The notes under the pieces are model-generated. The model searched no databases. It worked only from the letters and a program-made list of their open reading frames with translations, and had not been told where the DNA came from. 64,000 nt of DNA from Irpex lacteus (lineage: Eukaryota > Basidiomycota > Agaricomycetes > Polyporales > Irpicaceae). Below are positions 1 to 12,705 of this stretch, piece by piece. The position numbers and the translations under genes were made by a program. The stretch is from assembly GCA_001986395.2 (NCBI GenBank), contig MQVO02000006.1, positions 186,001-250,000 on the forward strand, read 5' to 3'. Position 1 is the first letter of the stretch; each line of letters opens with the position of its first letter.

Positions 1-3000
1 CGTATGTCGTATGTGCTCATAATTTACCTTAATTAGTACTTCACTCCAGGATTAGAGGTGTCTGTGTGCAATTACTCCTGGTGTGTCTTTTTGTACAAAT
101 ACAGCTTGACGTCGTTCTCCAAACGCGGCGAATAGCGTAGTTCGCTTTGAAGTTGGCTATTCTGATGTATACAATCATGCATGCCAGTAGTAAACATGCA
201 CCTGGAGTCTTAAGGGACTGAGCAACATAGCCTAGCCAAGACAGCAACATTATCAACAAGGAGACTACGTATTGCTGCTGCTTACTATTCCACTATGATT
301 TATCCCGTATACTGGTCTCCCTACCCTAATTCATGCAATGCATCGATGATTGTACTTGCAGCCCGGCAAGGTTGCGTGCTCATTGAGAGCATGTGGCGAG
401 GGAGTTCTAGTCGTACAAGTTCGACCGGTTCCCGATGTCGCGGGTAGAATCGAATGATAGACATAACACTTCTACTCTCGGTGTAGGAACGTAGAAGCAG
501 AGACCTGGTTTGAAACGTTCCCTATGTTTACCGAGTATACCACACCCGCCATGCACATCACACGCGCCGTGTGCTTCTTCCAGAGGCACACTGACATCTA
601 CGCCATCCCCAACGGCAAAAAGGAAGTACAATTGGCTGTCAGTATCCCAGTACATTGGCTCTTGATATACCGGCGGACGGTGACACTTTTTGCAAGAGTT
701 CGGGAGTACGCACCGACCACGATACCTTCAACCAATCCGATCTATGGATCTGCATCCTGTAGTATGGACACCAACGGAAGAAAGTTTATAGCAATGCGGA
801 GATTAGCTGACGTGATACAGCATGAAGTTACCGTGTTCACCCATGCCTGTATTCAGGGCGTACGTGGTACAAGGAGGCTTCTCTCTCCGCATCGATGATG
901 AGCCCTGTCAAGTTACGGGCCCACCTCCGGCGGAGTTCTAAGACAAGATGAAAGGTAATAGACAGGATAGAGCAAGCCGATGTATGTATCGTAGATAAGC
1001 TGTGTCTGTATAAATACATATTTGGATTTCCCTTGACGTAGTGGTCGACCTCGCATGGCAGGGAGATAAACCAGCCGGCGATAAACGGTTTCGCAAGAAT
1101 GCTTGACACACAGTTGGGAAGTATGTGCCGTGCTGCGACGTCGCGTATGAGTGTGTCAATTTCCGGCTCCGAGCGCAGTCGGTGAGTAACACATGAACGT
1201 TGTGAGGACGGCTAGATGAGGAGTGAGCCCGTTGAGGCAACATCCCTTTAGCTGATTTCGGAGTATCAATGGTTCGCTGTGTCCACGATGTGCGCCGACC
1301 ATCTAAGAGCCCATGTAGTTGTATGACATACTGGGATGCGATGAATCCGCTGTGGCCTTCTGGGACGATTTTTTTTCTCGTGAAGTTGCTGAACATCCAG
1401 GATGATGGCTGCGTATACTCTCTGCAGTCATATTGTGAGATGCTGCAAAAAGCAACGCTTGGATCACGAAAGTTGCTTTGTGTATGACTATCGACCAAAT
1501 GGTTGGGTTCACAGCAGCTGCGTACATCATAATTGTGACGAGTTATCGATTGTCTTGCACTGGTATTCCCACATAAATCCTTGAATTTACGACCGTAACT
1601 GTAGACAGTTTCCATCGTCAACAGTGAATCTAGCTTAGTATAATTTATTTACCATAAGACCGGAAGACGGCTCACTTGTGAAAAAGGGGGAAGGAGTGCT
1701 GGGTACTGCTTGGGGTACTCAGCAAAGCATCGTGTATATCGGGATTAAGACTTTGGTACTGATGTACGCACTATTTGATTCAAACGGCCATTATGAGAGC
1801 TTCAGTATCGGAACCTTGCCCGCCGGAAGACGGCATCTGTCCTCCAACGATCGCTCTTGCGGGACGCGTATCTTGACGCATAATAATCGTCAGCGCGCTA
1901 TCGACAGTCCCGCATTTCCTTGCATTGCAATCTGAACCGTTTCCATCTTGATGAATAATCGCACGCTTAACACAAGGGTCCAGACAAACAGCTTCGTCAG
2001 CCGGCACCCATGTTTATAAACAACTTCTGTTTCTGATCCACAAAACCGCTATCTTCGGGCTCAAGGGCCATCAATAAAACATACTTCCTGGTGAGAAAGG
2101 ACTTACTCACTTCCGCACAGACCCTCCGAGTCTCAGTCGGACCTTCCACAAAAAGAAGACTGGTACCAGCCCGCCTGGGGCTATGGGTCAGTAAGATTTG
2201 GCTGAGTGATTCTGGCGCAAGAGTATACGTACAAAGGTGGAAACGTCGAAGCAACACGGTAGTAGATACTTCGCGTCTCGTTGAATGTTTCGCTCTCGCT
2301 AGATATCCCTCGGTCGTCGCGCGGGAGCTTTTCATACACTAGGAGAGGGAACAGAGAATACTACTCACCGTGACGTCTACTACCCCGGTATATCGCTTGG
2401 ACAAGAATCGATTTCGTTCCGTATAATTCCTTGCATACCGCTAACGTCTAGCGTCAGGATTGAATAGAGCTCTACGGTGGCCATTAGCGGACCGAGGGCA
2501 CCCTGGGCCATGAGAACGATTTGGTTGGGCCAATCATTATTGGTTTTGCCCCAGCACAATCTTCCGACCACGTACGGACCTCACACACTGTATGATCTCA
2601 TTCACTCATCTCCGATGTCGGATACACGTGACTGGTATGAGTCGGGTCATCGTTTCTGGACCATGTTTAGAGCTGCAGCCTAGAAATGAACGACATTCAC
2701 TGTGAAGATTGGAACACGTAAGGTGCTAGAAGGAAAATAACTGAACACTTACTTGGTGAAATGTAGGGGAAAAGTGTGTGGTGTCTTCGATGTCTCTTCA
2801 AGCTGGCTACATGCTGCACGGATAGAAGTCTGTCAATACTAGTACTAGTAGCTGCGGCAGCAATACAGAGGTTATCGCCCGATCTATGCCTCGTCAGAAC
2901 TGTGAGAGTACGCGCCGTATTTAGAAACAGACGTACGCCGAAAGGATCACAGGATGTCTCTGCCACAGCGGAGACTCCCCGGTGGTCGAGATGCGCATCG

Positions 3001-4642
3001 TTGCACGTAACCCTTTTGAGACCCGTGGACTTTCCTTGTGGTCGCAAAGACGACCGCGAATTTCGGCGAGACTAACTCTCAGACCAACACCGCGTGAAGC
3101 CGAGCTCTGTCCGTGGAGGTGAGCCGAATTGTCCAGAGGGGTAGCCCTCTCGAGCAGAATAAACTATTGAAACGGCTGTACCGACAAGCCTCTTGTCGAG
3201 ATGTTGCATTTCCCATCACCGACAAGCACGCAAGACGAAACATAGCGGTTGGAAGAAAACTGAAGCAAGCGCAGGAAACCTACGCATATTCGTGATTTAG
3301 CAGGGTAGAGAAAACTGGCAAGGTAACACACCTGCCAAGCCTGGGATTCTGCCAACAGTCCAACGTAAACCAGAAATTTGTGAGATTGACAGAACACAAA
3401 CCAGACCAGGAATCATAAGCTGCTGTGCTCGTTTGTTAAGCACAGCAGCAACTGGCACCGCTTGTGAGTGTTCATCAATATGTAGCCACATGAGCGTCGA
3501 AACAACGAAGTGCGTCTGTTGCTTTCGAAGGCACCGGTCACGGTCAACCTCCATGAATTGAGGCGCAGCGTGTAGCGCTGTCACCCGGTCGGATGAGTAC
3601 TAGTACGCCAGTACGGATCAGGACCCGACGTACACGGGTTGTGTATAAGCCATAAAACTAGTCGGTAAACCTACGGGGCCGTATATGTTCTTGAGAGCGA
3701 GAGCGGCGGTGAAGAGTGTAGTATTCACGTTAGGCCTATTGACAGGTCTGGTCGATAGCCTGGGCATTTGAAGGCAACTGTCTGTGGGCCGCGTCAACTT
3801 TGACGTCGGAAAGGTCGATACTGAGGTGAACCAAGGACTACTTACTCATGAAATTAGGAACAGGAACATTATTGATATTGAGGATGTTTCCTCCGACCAT
3901 TATCGGAGGTAGTATCTCTCGCTCGTATTGCACGTGTAACTACACTTCATGTCGTTATCAGTGCGTTGGTTGCTTTATCAGAGACAATCCTACTTACAGT
4001 CATGCATCTGCCGTTAGCGATAAACAACGGACTCAAGAAGACACGTCGAGAACAATACCATCATCTTCAAGTTGGCTTCAAAGGCGGTCGGTAGTAAACG
4101 GGTAAGCATGTTCAAACATGTCCTCAGGTCTCAGGGTCGGAGTGTTGCAGCAGCGTATGTCACATCTCGCACAAATTTCCCGGGCGAAAAGGTGATGCAA
4201 GACTGTTCTAAGAGAGCGACAAAGCGGCAAGGTACCTTCGGGAAGATCGTGAGATTTAGTAGATCTGCGTTTATCTGAGTGGGCGCTAACCTTAGGGTTA
4301 TAATGGCTTTATCCCGTCCCTCTACAATGCCGAACTCTCCACCCTCCAGGTTTTCCTCCACGAGCCCAAGCTCGCGTGTCCCGGATCCTCTGATACCAGC
4401 TACTGACCGTCATACTTGCGACGTATACGTCTGCTGTGGCCCAGCCTATTACTTAGCTTACAGATCTTCAAACGACACCGGCTTCTTCGGGGCTTGCCTG
4501 ACCCGTGCACAGGAATCCGTTGATCCTCCAAATTTGCAGCGGAGCAAGCGCAAGTTCCTTAAAGAAACAGCAGAGATATACACGTACCTGCCGTGTTCGT
4601 CGTATCTCCTATTCCTTCGCCACAACATCGTACACGGCTACC
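1..4642. other. No supportable gene (gene-poor stretch)
   Basis: Open frames here are short and lack fungal-type exon joins, recognisable domains or low-complexity coding texture. The longest (minus strand, 938-1621, 227 codons) has a random-looking composition. I see no transposon ends, no long direct repeats and no tRNA-like boxes. The stretch could be intergenic sequence, decayed DNA or promoter sequence for the transporter that follows. Confidence 0.6.
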
Positions 4643-7600
4643 ATGTCCAGTACACGTCCATACGCCGCGTCGGAGACGAGTCGTTTACTCGACTCGCAAG
4701 AGACACTCCAGTCTTACAATGCAACTGATGCTGACTCAGTCACAAGTATTCCTCCTACCCAGACCGAGTACACAGCCAGCTCCAAAATCTCGCGAGCAGA
4801 CCTGGCTTGGGTCCTTGCGGGATTGTGGAGCGCCGTGTTCCTTGGTGCGCTTGATGGTGAGTACAGCTTCTCGCCTTCATATGCAGGAGACCGGGTTTTC
4901 AATACGATTATAGGAACGATTGTTGCGACACTATTATCTCCCATAGGGAGCTACTTTAATGAATCGAACCGGGCCTCGTACATCGGAACGTCTTATCTGT
5001 TGTCTGTCTGTTGTTTTACGCCTCTGTATGGTGCGTATAAACAGCGAGGATAATGGGTTCCAATGCTGACGAAAGATCTAGGGCGATTGTCTGACATTAT
5101 GGGGCGTAAAGGTGCCATGTTATTAGCCCTTTCGCTTTTTGGTAGATTCTTCGAATTCTTTTTCGAGAACAATGTTGCTCATTGCTGTTGTTCTCAGGCT
5201 CTGGAACATTATTATGCGGACTCGCGCCGTCCATGGACTCATTGATTATTGCACGAGCTATCGCAGGCATGGGAGGAGGAGGGTGAGCTGCTAATCAAAG
5301 TCCAACACGTGTTCGACGCTCATGATCCATGTCGGATGAAATCTCAGGGTTATGACAGGTGGCACAAGCGATTTCTCATGACATCATGATATTCTCAACC
5401 ATACTGCAGTTTCGAGCGTTGCTGTGACCGATCTCATCCCACTGTGAGTCTCACGCTATTTCACTGACATCTTGGAGGGTACTGATAGCAGGTGCCACAG
5501 CCGACAGCGCGGACTGTACCAGGGAATGACGAATATGTACGCGATTCAACTTAGATAACACCACTGGGCGCCCAGTTTACAAGCTTAACTCTAGCCTATT
5601 CGGCCTCGGTGCCGGATTGGAGGACCTCTAGGTGGATGGATGAACGATACCCTTGGATGGTGAGTGCTGTTGGTCAAATGAGAGGCTCGATGGTACTCAC
5701 GAGACACTGATCTACATGCAGGCGTTCTGCTTTCCTCCTGCAGGTGAGCCCTCATCTCTCTGATATGCCACAAACACCGCCCATTGACGACTCGTGTTCA
5801 CTCCCTCGCAGATGCCCGTCCTCCTTTTCTCATACATTCTCGTTATTGCGAAGGTCAACATCAAACTTCCCGACGAGATCGCAAACCAGCCAGTCCGCGC
5901 AAAGCTTCAGCGTATCGATGGCTTCGGATCTCTCACGCTAGTCGGCACCGTAGGGTGCCTCCTGCTCGGCCTAAGCCTCAAGTCTACGGAAGAACTTCCC
6001 TGGTCTAGTCCAATCGTCTGGGGCCTCCTTCTCGCCAGCGGAGTGTGGTGCATCCTTTTCATTCTCGTGGAATCCTGCTGGGCGCCGTATCCAGTGATGC
6101 CTATGCGACTTGTGACCCAACGAACACCGCTCGCTGTCTCATTGTCGAATTTCTTTGGAAGCATGGCCGCGTTCTCTATGGTGCGTGGATGACCCCCTTA
6201 CCCTCCCGTTGACTTCCTCGATTACCTTCCGTCCGTGTATATCGGGATTCTGATTATCAATGCTGACCCTACTCAATAGATCTACAACGTGCCTCTGGTT
6301 AGTGTATTCTTCCACTCTCACCACTCTGCTCTGCATTTACAAACTCGGACGGAACTCTTCGGTCACTGATACGCGTCGTGTGCAGTATTTCTCCGCGGTT
6401 AGGCTGGCCTCTTCGACAGATGCTGGTGAGATAATTTGCATTTTCTCGCGCAATTTCGAGAGTATTTGCGTTGCCTCGAATTCGGCCGAAGTATTCTGGC
6501 TATCTCTTGCTGATAACTGTTTTTGATAGGCATGCACTTGCTTCCGCATTCGGTATGTGTGTTCAGTTATCTCTTGCCAAGAGACCTCGACGACAAACGA
6601 GTAGCATCGCTCATACAATGGCATTCGGATTAGGTGGCTATCTCCACGGGGAGTGTTATCGCCGGATGGTGTGTTTCATTCGACAGAATTTTCCGCCCGC
6701 CCTACACGGGACTGACATCTCCGTCCACCCTTCTCGGTCTCCCGTAGGATAATGCGTCGCACAGGCAAACTGCACTCCCTTACCCTCATTTCTTGCGGAC
6801 TAACCGTCATCGCCGCCGTACTCGTTGCGTTTTGGAACGAGAACAGCTCATGGGTTCATATGTGGTTCGACATCGTTCCTCAGGGTTTCGGCATGGCTAG
6901 CGTCATTACCACCACACTCATCGTACGTCCCTGCTGTCCCTGACCCTATGATCTCCCGTCCGTTGATTTCGGTCAGCTGACGTTGAACTCGTTTGTCAGG
7001 CCATGATTGCCAGTGTGAGCAGAGAAGATATCGCCGTGGCCACTGGGAGTACGTTACCCACTTTGATGAAAACAAGTAGCAGAAATACTGATCATGTCCA
7101 TAGTAACATACCTCTTCCGCACTTCCGGTCAAGTTCTAGGGGTTAGCCTGAGTGGCGCCCTCCTGCAAGCGGTGCTAACGAACAAGCTAAGGGAACGTAT
7201 AACAGGGCCGGACGCCATAGAAGTTTGTGTTTCCCGATCAGTGCTTTTTATGACGTCCTACTTACCGTCAATACCCCGCCTTTTCTGAACTGAAGATTAT
7301 CGAAAGCATCCGGTACATTCATCCGTCCTCCCATTTTGACTACTCACCCTAACCAATGCTTTCGCCCACAGACATTCGACGACTATAATTCCGTCACTTC
7401 CTCATGACCTACAACGCGCGGCCGTAAACTCATACGCAGACGCACTCCGCGTCGTATTCATCTGCCAAGCGATCTTCAATGTCTTATGTCTTCTTTGCTG
7501 TATACCTATACAGGAGAATCCTCTGCCGTGCGTCCATCTTTCCGGGATCCGCTCTCTGTTCGTCGTGAACTAATCCATCATGCCGTGGCTTTTTCACTCG

Positions 7601-7685
7601 CAGAGGTTCACACGAAGAGCAGGAAGAAGCATATCGCAAAAGAGCGAATTCCGGCGCGAGTTCAGGCTCAGAAGACACAGTGTAA
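4643..7685 (+). CDS. MFS transporter, DHA2-like 14-TM (vacuolar basic amino acid / multidrug type), one apparent frameshift
   Basis: This is a membrane transporter of the major facilitator superfamily, resembling fungal vacuolar basic-amino-acid (Vba-like) and DHA2 drug:H+ carriers. About a dozen short introns can be followed by frame. After a polar N-terminus come LDGTIVATLL (TM1), the loop LSDIMGRKG (MFS motif A), RAIAGMGGGG (motif B), LFGLGAGLGGPLGGW (motif C-like) and a long second half ending in an acidic tail SGSEDTV. The start at 4643 is the ATG opening the polar tail, with TM1 about 55 residues later. One base appears to be missing at about 5620-5621: LFGLGAGL reads in one frame and GGPLGGWMNDTLG in the next, with no room for an intron. 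This may be a sequence error or a recent inactivating mutation, since every other exon is clean. The family is sure; the substrate is not. Confidence 0.82.
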
Positions 7686-9458
7686 CGAGCCAACACGGCC
7701 ATCTCATATAAAATGCAACCCTCGTCGTAGATATGTCGTATTCGGGACTTACAATACATCACACAGAGTAGACTGTACATTATTTGTAACTCTATCATCG
7801 CCTATATATCCGTGGCGAGCACCGTATTCAATAACGACTGAATCATGAGAGGACCGTCTCGTTTGCCTCCCATGCCCTTCGAGTACCGCAGCGGTAGGAG
7901 GGCATTCACTTCGCTAATCTCTCAATTGTGAAGACGAAAAGGTTCATTCAAGTGCTATGCAAGGCCCAAGCCCGTATGCCAAAGATTTACAACGAAAATC
8001 AAAGGGTAAACCACTACCCAAACGGCCATTCTCCTCCATCGTCTAACTGCACTCGGACAACAGTCAGTTGGGGGCCAAGTGCTTACCACGATCGAACTCC
8101 CACTACTCGTAGGAGCTTGTGGTCTACACAAACCCGCGAAGGATACCCGCTGCAAATCCGCGCACCTCCAACTCTCCTTCTTTGCGTCATATTTTGTTGT
8201 TTGGTAAAAAAAAGGTCCAAACCGTGAGGCCTTCCTAATGACCACTCCTCTCCATCCCACTCCTATAGTCCTCCACGCCGAATCCAGTAAACTCGGGGAG
8301 GGTAGATTCGGATCTAAATGCGCAAATTATGAGATGGACTAGACGTAGACCAGCAAAAACCACATACCAATGCGTTCACACCAATACACCCTGGGGAGGA
8401 TGAAGGACCACCAAGACTCTGGAAGCCCGCCGAAAGAACGTCATCCAGCGTTCTCTCTTCCAGTTGGCACGGTCCAATGCTGTGAAGTGGATGCGGTACT
8501 ATGTACCAAATGTGTCAGTAATGACCGAGGAGTGGAAGGTTATGGCTCACATGAACACAAAGGTGTACTCTCGAAGGTAGGTGAAGGTCTGGCTCCACTG
8601 CTCAACGCTGCGTGACTCAATCCCACGATTGAGAACCTATTCGGATGGGACGTGTCAGAACTACGACATAACAACTTGAAAGATGTTGGGGATTCTCACC
8701 GGAGCAAAACGACAGCTCGCACGACTAGGGTACAGCGTCGACCGCAGAACAAGTCAAATGCTTTTAGCCAGCAAGCACACGTCGTCGGAATCTCGACCGC
8801 GTTCGATAGGGATGTTCGTAGTTGTGAGTTTATTGGGAGAGGCGACGACCCAGTCTGCCAAACCGGGTTCGACTAGCCAAGAGTGGTCTCGTGGCGGAGA
8901 GAAACGAGGGCAACCTGGGGATTATTAGCACTGACGAATAGGTTTATATACCCACGAAATCCAGGCAGCAAATCCGAATTTGGAACGAAGGAAGTAGCTG
9001 TATGTCGCTGTGTTGTCCCATTTTGGATGACGTGGTGGTAGGTTGTAAGCTTCTTTGACACCCCCTATTCCCAGGAGTCCAGTATTTAGAGTGTCTTTTG
9101 GGAAGCCGACTTTCGGCACCCCGATGACTGGTCGTCTTAGAACTGGGAGGAGCGCACGAAGCGAGCGACTCGTATGTTGAGTGGCTGAGAGGCGACGGGA
9201 CAAATATACGGCGAGTGTGCTTCTGTGTCGAAGTCATATGTTCGCACCACCAGCAGCTCTGTGACGGAGGTTCAGTGACAGCGTGATGAGGTAAGGGCAC
9301 CTTATGCAGGGAGATGTCATGGCTATTATGTGAATATAGAATACATAGCAGTGTATGGCTAGCAAGAAATGCAGAATACAAACACTTCATATGCATGTTA
9401 CGCACATTAGAACGGACACTGGATGGTTATGATTTGAGCACAAACCTAATGCAAGACC
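7686..9458. other. Intergenic, no gene seen
   Basis: The stretch lies between the transporter stop and the convergent end of the mitochondrial S14 gene. Only frames of about 100 codons or fewer occur (for example 7928-8227 and 8370-8615), without recognisable motifs or paired splice sites. I see no repeat or RNA gene. Confidence 0.5.
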
Positions 9459-9836
9459 CTACCAAGATGCCTTCTTCACACCAGGTAGCTCCCCGGCCAA
9501 CGCTTTCTGTCGGAACTGGAACTACAAACACACAAATCCACGTTACTCGTACCTCCTTTCCCTGCACATTCAAACACAAACACTCACTCTGCATAGCCCA
9601 AACTCATTGATGATACCCCTGCCCTTGCCAGACTCTGTACATCTGTTCCGCACACACGACGGCCGCGTCCTGAGATGGAAGTTGTTCAGCTGCAGCTGAG
9701 CCTGATAGCGTACTTGGGGCGGCAAAGCCTGGTTGCGTGCAACGTAGAGGTATGCGCGTCTGGCGACCTCGTTTTGCTTGACCATCTCACGGGCTGAGAT
9801 GTCTCTGAGGATCCTTGCATTTGGTTTTGGTCCCAT
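9459..9836 (-). CDS. mrp2: Mitochondrial small-subunit ribosomal protein S14 (uS14m, Mrp2)
   Basis: This is a component of the mitochondrial small ribosomal subunit head. Exon 1 begins MGPKPNARILRD and carries the S14 core: ARNQALPPQVRYQAQ, the TRPS region, NRCTESGKGRG and EFGLCR. After GLCR a GTGAGT donor opens an intron, and the acceptor TTTGTAG joins FQFRQKALAGELPGVKKASW and a stop. FGLCRFQFR is the diagnostic S14 C-terminal box, which fixes the splice and shows that the apparent read-through ending VSVCV is intronic. Length is about 100 residues, normal for the family. The ATG at 9836 is the only one in frame before the conserved block. It faces the small gene at 10160 across about 320 bp, probably a shared promoter. 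Confidence 0.93.
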
Positions 9837-10159
9837 TTTGGCTGCGAAAGAGAGCGTAGAGACTGCGAGAGTGAACGAGAGAACGATAGACAGTAAAGTT
9901 GCAAAGCGCCGACTGCTATTGGCCGCACGGAAGTCTCCGGCTTGGACCTGAAGGAGGGGGCGCCACTGTTTGCAGTGAGCCAATTCCTTGCTTTCAACAA
10001 CCACCCACCGCTACTCACGACAACGATAGCGGATTGATTGGTGCCGTATAATGAGCTGCTGAGTCTATTGTGAGTGTCCTCTCTTTGCATTTCTCCTCGC
10101 CTCTCTGGCAATACTCTCTCGCTAACAGTAATTTCCATACATTGCAGTACACCAATATC

Positions 10160-10414
10160 ATGGCAGTTTCGCGCGCACTACATCTCATTCCACGAAGTCG
10201 TCGCAAAGCACTCACCTATATCTTCGGTGCCACCGCTTTTACGTCCATCCTGACCGTTGCAGGCTCCGAAGTCCTGCCATGCCCTGCCAGACCAAGCGGG
10301 AATAGACGACACGCTGACGGAGCAGAGAACCTCGAAGGAGTAGCAGGAAGAACTGTGATTGAGAAGAAGCCTAGGCGGTGGATCGAGGAGAGTCGGCCGG
10401 TGACATCGAGTTGA
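10160..10414 (+). CDS. Small single-TM protein, possibly mitochondrial, unknown function
   Basis: This is an 84-codon intronless frame starting MAVSRALHLIPRSRRKAL. The basic N-terminus runs into a hydrophobic segment (YIFGATAFTSILTVAGS, about residues 21-37). Then come a Cys-Pro stretch (VLPCPARP) and a charged tail containing EKKPRRWIEE. The layout fits a small mitochondrial inner-membrane or assembly-factor type protein, but I do not recognise the family with certainty. It is transcribed away from mrp2. Upstream, at about 10068-10147, a TGAGTG...TTGCAG pair hints at a 5' UTR intron ending just before the ATG. Coding status rests on amino-acid pattern and position. Confidence 0.6.
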   Translation: MAVSRALHLIPRSRRKALTYIFGATAFTSILTVAGSEVLPCPARPSGNRRHADGAENLEGVAGRTVIEKKPRRWIEESRPVTSS

Positions 10415-10750
10415 AGAGGTGCAGTACAATACCCACATCTACGCTAAACACCGGATGTCTGTATACTATCCTTATAATCTGTCTCTGCATTCAGTCTTTA
10501 CGGAAACAGCGCGAGTTCCTCAGGCCCAAACTATGCCTCACCGCCGAGAATCACTTGTAAATATTCCCTTTGATATTATGTAGTAACAACGTAAACACAA
10601 CAAAACGAACCAAACACGCAAACCACCAGGACGGAAATAATGGGCTGTAGGCTGTAAGACTTTAATCAGGTACACGTTATCCGCAAATCGCATCGCACCC
10701 AGGCTTAAAAACCAGTATCTATATCCATAGCCCCTGCCACCTTCGTATCA
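10415..10750. other. Convergent intergenic gap
   Basis: This is a 3' to 3' gap between the small membrane protein gene and the bZIP gene. Beyond presumed 3' UTRs nothing is visible. Confidence 0.5.
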
Positions 10751-12705
10751 TCATGCGCCCGCAGGGGTCGAAGGCGGCTCCTTAATATAGTCTGCCTCGT
10801 TCAACTCGGGCTCCCCTCGTTCCCTCCGCCATCGGTTAGCGATGGCGAGAGTTGCTTTCTCCGTGAGGAATCTGTCGAAAGATTGTGAGAGTTCAGCTCG
10901 AACAGCTATCTAGGAGATGTGAAGGTGAAGCGAAGTGGTATGGAGAAACACGCACCCAAATCTCGCGAACCAGCCCTCGCTGATCTCCCAATTTCCATGG
11001 GCTAGCACGTCGTCCCCATGAATAGTGATAGCGTTTCTGTAGTCATGCAGACAGTCCACCAGGTTAAAGCGACCTATAATCAGTCAGAGAAGTCATGATC
11101 AGCACTCCACCGACAGTAATTTGTACTTACCTCGTAACAGAATCATGCGATCTCGAAGTTCAGGATGTAGAATGCTGTCAATGACGCTCTCTAAAAATGC
11201 AACAGACAGAATAAGCGATTAAATCAGACTGTGCTCTAGCAACGTATGGTAAACCTGGTATGGTACACACCATGAGGGACCGTTCTGTGCAACGAAATAA
11301 ATAGTTATGAGTATCTAGGGTATCCTCCAGCCCCGGGGTATACTCACCTTTGAACCAACGTCGGGCGTAAAGAGGACGGGAGACAGTATTGACTGTTCCG
11401 CTTGTAATTATCAAGATGATACCTACGCAGAACGTGTTCAGCAGTTACCATTCACAAACAAAGGTCGACTCACTGAATTAGTTTATACGCTTCGTGCCGT
11501 TTCGGGTCCTGATCGTCATCCGGAGGTGGCGCCGGTTTCGGCGGGGCCTGTGACCCACTTGCGACCCTCGACTGCGGAAGCTGCACGCTCGTGTTCACAA
11601 GCGGCATCCCAGGCAACGAAGAACCGTCTACGTTAACATTGATAGGGGGTATGTATGAACCATTGTACCCATTACTTCCAGCAGGAGGAGCACCATATTG
11701 CCCGACCACGGGAGATGCGCCTGGAGAGGGGTACATAGGCGAACCCGTCGGTCCACGCATAATATCGTTGAACAGCGTACTCTCGTGCGATCTCGTGCTG
11801 CTCGGGGCATACATACTGTTTGCCTGTATGTTGGGTACTGCGGCACTGCTGACTGGAACTATGAGCGGATAGCCATCACGGTCGGTGGATTCTTGGTCCC
11901 CGGTCGAGCGGGGTCGCTTCGCTCTGGCGCTGGAGTCGTCGGTGTCCGATGCCCTCTTGTTGGAAGTGGAGGTTCCAGAGGGCGTTGCGTTCTTTGCGTC
12001 CTCGCGTTTGTGCCGCTGGTAACTCTCCCAGGCCGTGTCAGTCTCGGAACGGTTGACAAAGTTGTTAAAGTCGTTGAGATCCCAGCCTAATTTCGGCAGA
12101 AGGCCACCTGCGCCCTCGCCGATAAAGCCGCTGAGGCTCTTGAGGAGCTGACGCAAAACTTGGTTTTCCTGCATGAGGTCTTGTTCTAGTGTTAACATCG
12201 GTGTAGTCTGAGATGTGCGCAACGAGTATAGCACCTTTCATGATTTTTTGAAGGTGGGTGAGAGCCTCTTCTTTGCCCCCTGAGAGGATCTCGACCCTCG
12301 CCTCCAAGTCTCGGATCTGTTGAAAGTGTAAGAACATAGCGCAGCTGCTGTGAAATGCAACAACGTACTCGCTGTTGCTTTCGCAAACGAAACTCGCGTT
12401 GTGCAATACGATTCTGATCGCGCCTCGCGGCTTGAGAGCTGAGTTGGGACGCGGGCGTAAGCATGATCACGACCGCGACAAAACACTAACACGTTTACGA
12501 CTTACTTTGGGTTTTTCTTCCTGCCTGGCTTTCCAGCCTGCGACGATCCTCCTTCACCAATATCATCGTCAAAGTCGGAGTCCTGCGAATGATCGTCAAG
12601 GATGCGTGAGCACAACTGGGAAGAAACGGCCACAGACAGGACAGCACACGTGATGCGTACCCCCAAGTCACCTGAGACGCTACGGTCGCGCGCAGAGGCA
12701 GACAT
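10751..12705 (-). CDS. bZIP transcription factor with C-terminal DUF3425 domain
   Basis: This is a DNA-binding regulator of the fungal AP-1/Yap-like bZIP group. Joined exons give a short acidic N-terminus (DSDFDDDIGEGG) and GRKKNP. Next is the basic region SQAARRDQNRIAQREFRLRK, with the bZIP N-x7-R spacing in NRIAQREFR. RIRDLEARVEIL and EQDLMQENQVLRQLL form the leucine zipper. A disordered Pro/Ser-rich middle follows, with a basic patch ARAKRP that may be a nuclear signal. The C-terminal DUF3425 part has TVPHESVIDSILHPELRDRM, RFNLVDCLHDYRNAITIHGD and ANRWRRERE. About nine exons are needed; phases agree at each join I checked, such as NP/NSQAARR, QQR/IRDLE and VPH/ESVID. The start at 12705 gives exon 1 MSASARDRSVSGDLG. 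Targets are unknown. Confidence 0.88.

Noticed and set aside
938..1621. 227-codon minus-strand open frame
   Set aside because: Random-looking composition, no domain, no partner exon, and it overlaps other equally long frames.
8800..8890. B-box-like GGTTCGACTAG suggesting a tRNA
   Set aside because: No matching A box or cloverleaf arms at the right distance.
9570..9600. Apparent S14 C-terminus VSVCV
   Set aside because: Intron read-through; the spliced FQFRQKALAGELPG ending is the family signature.
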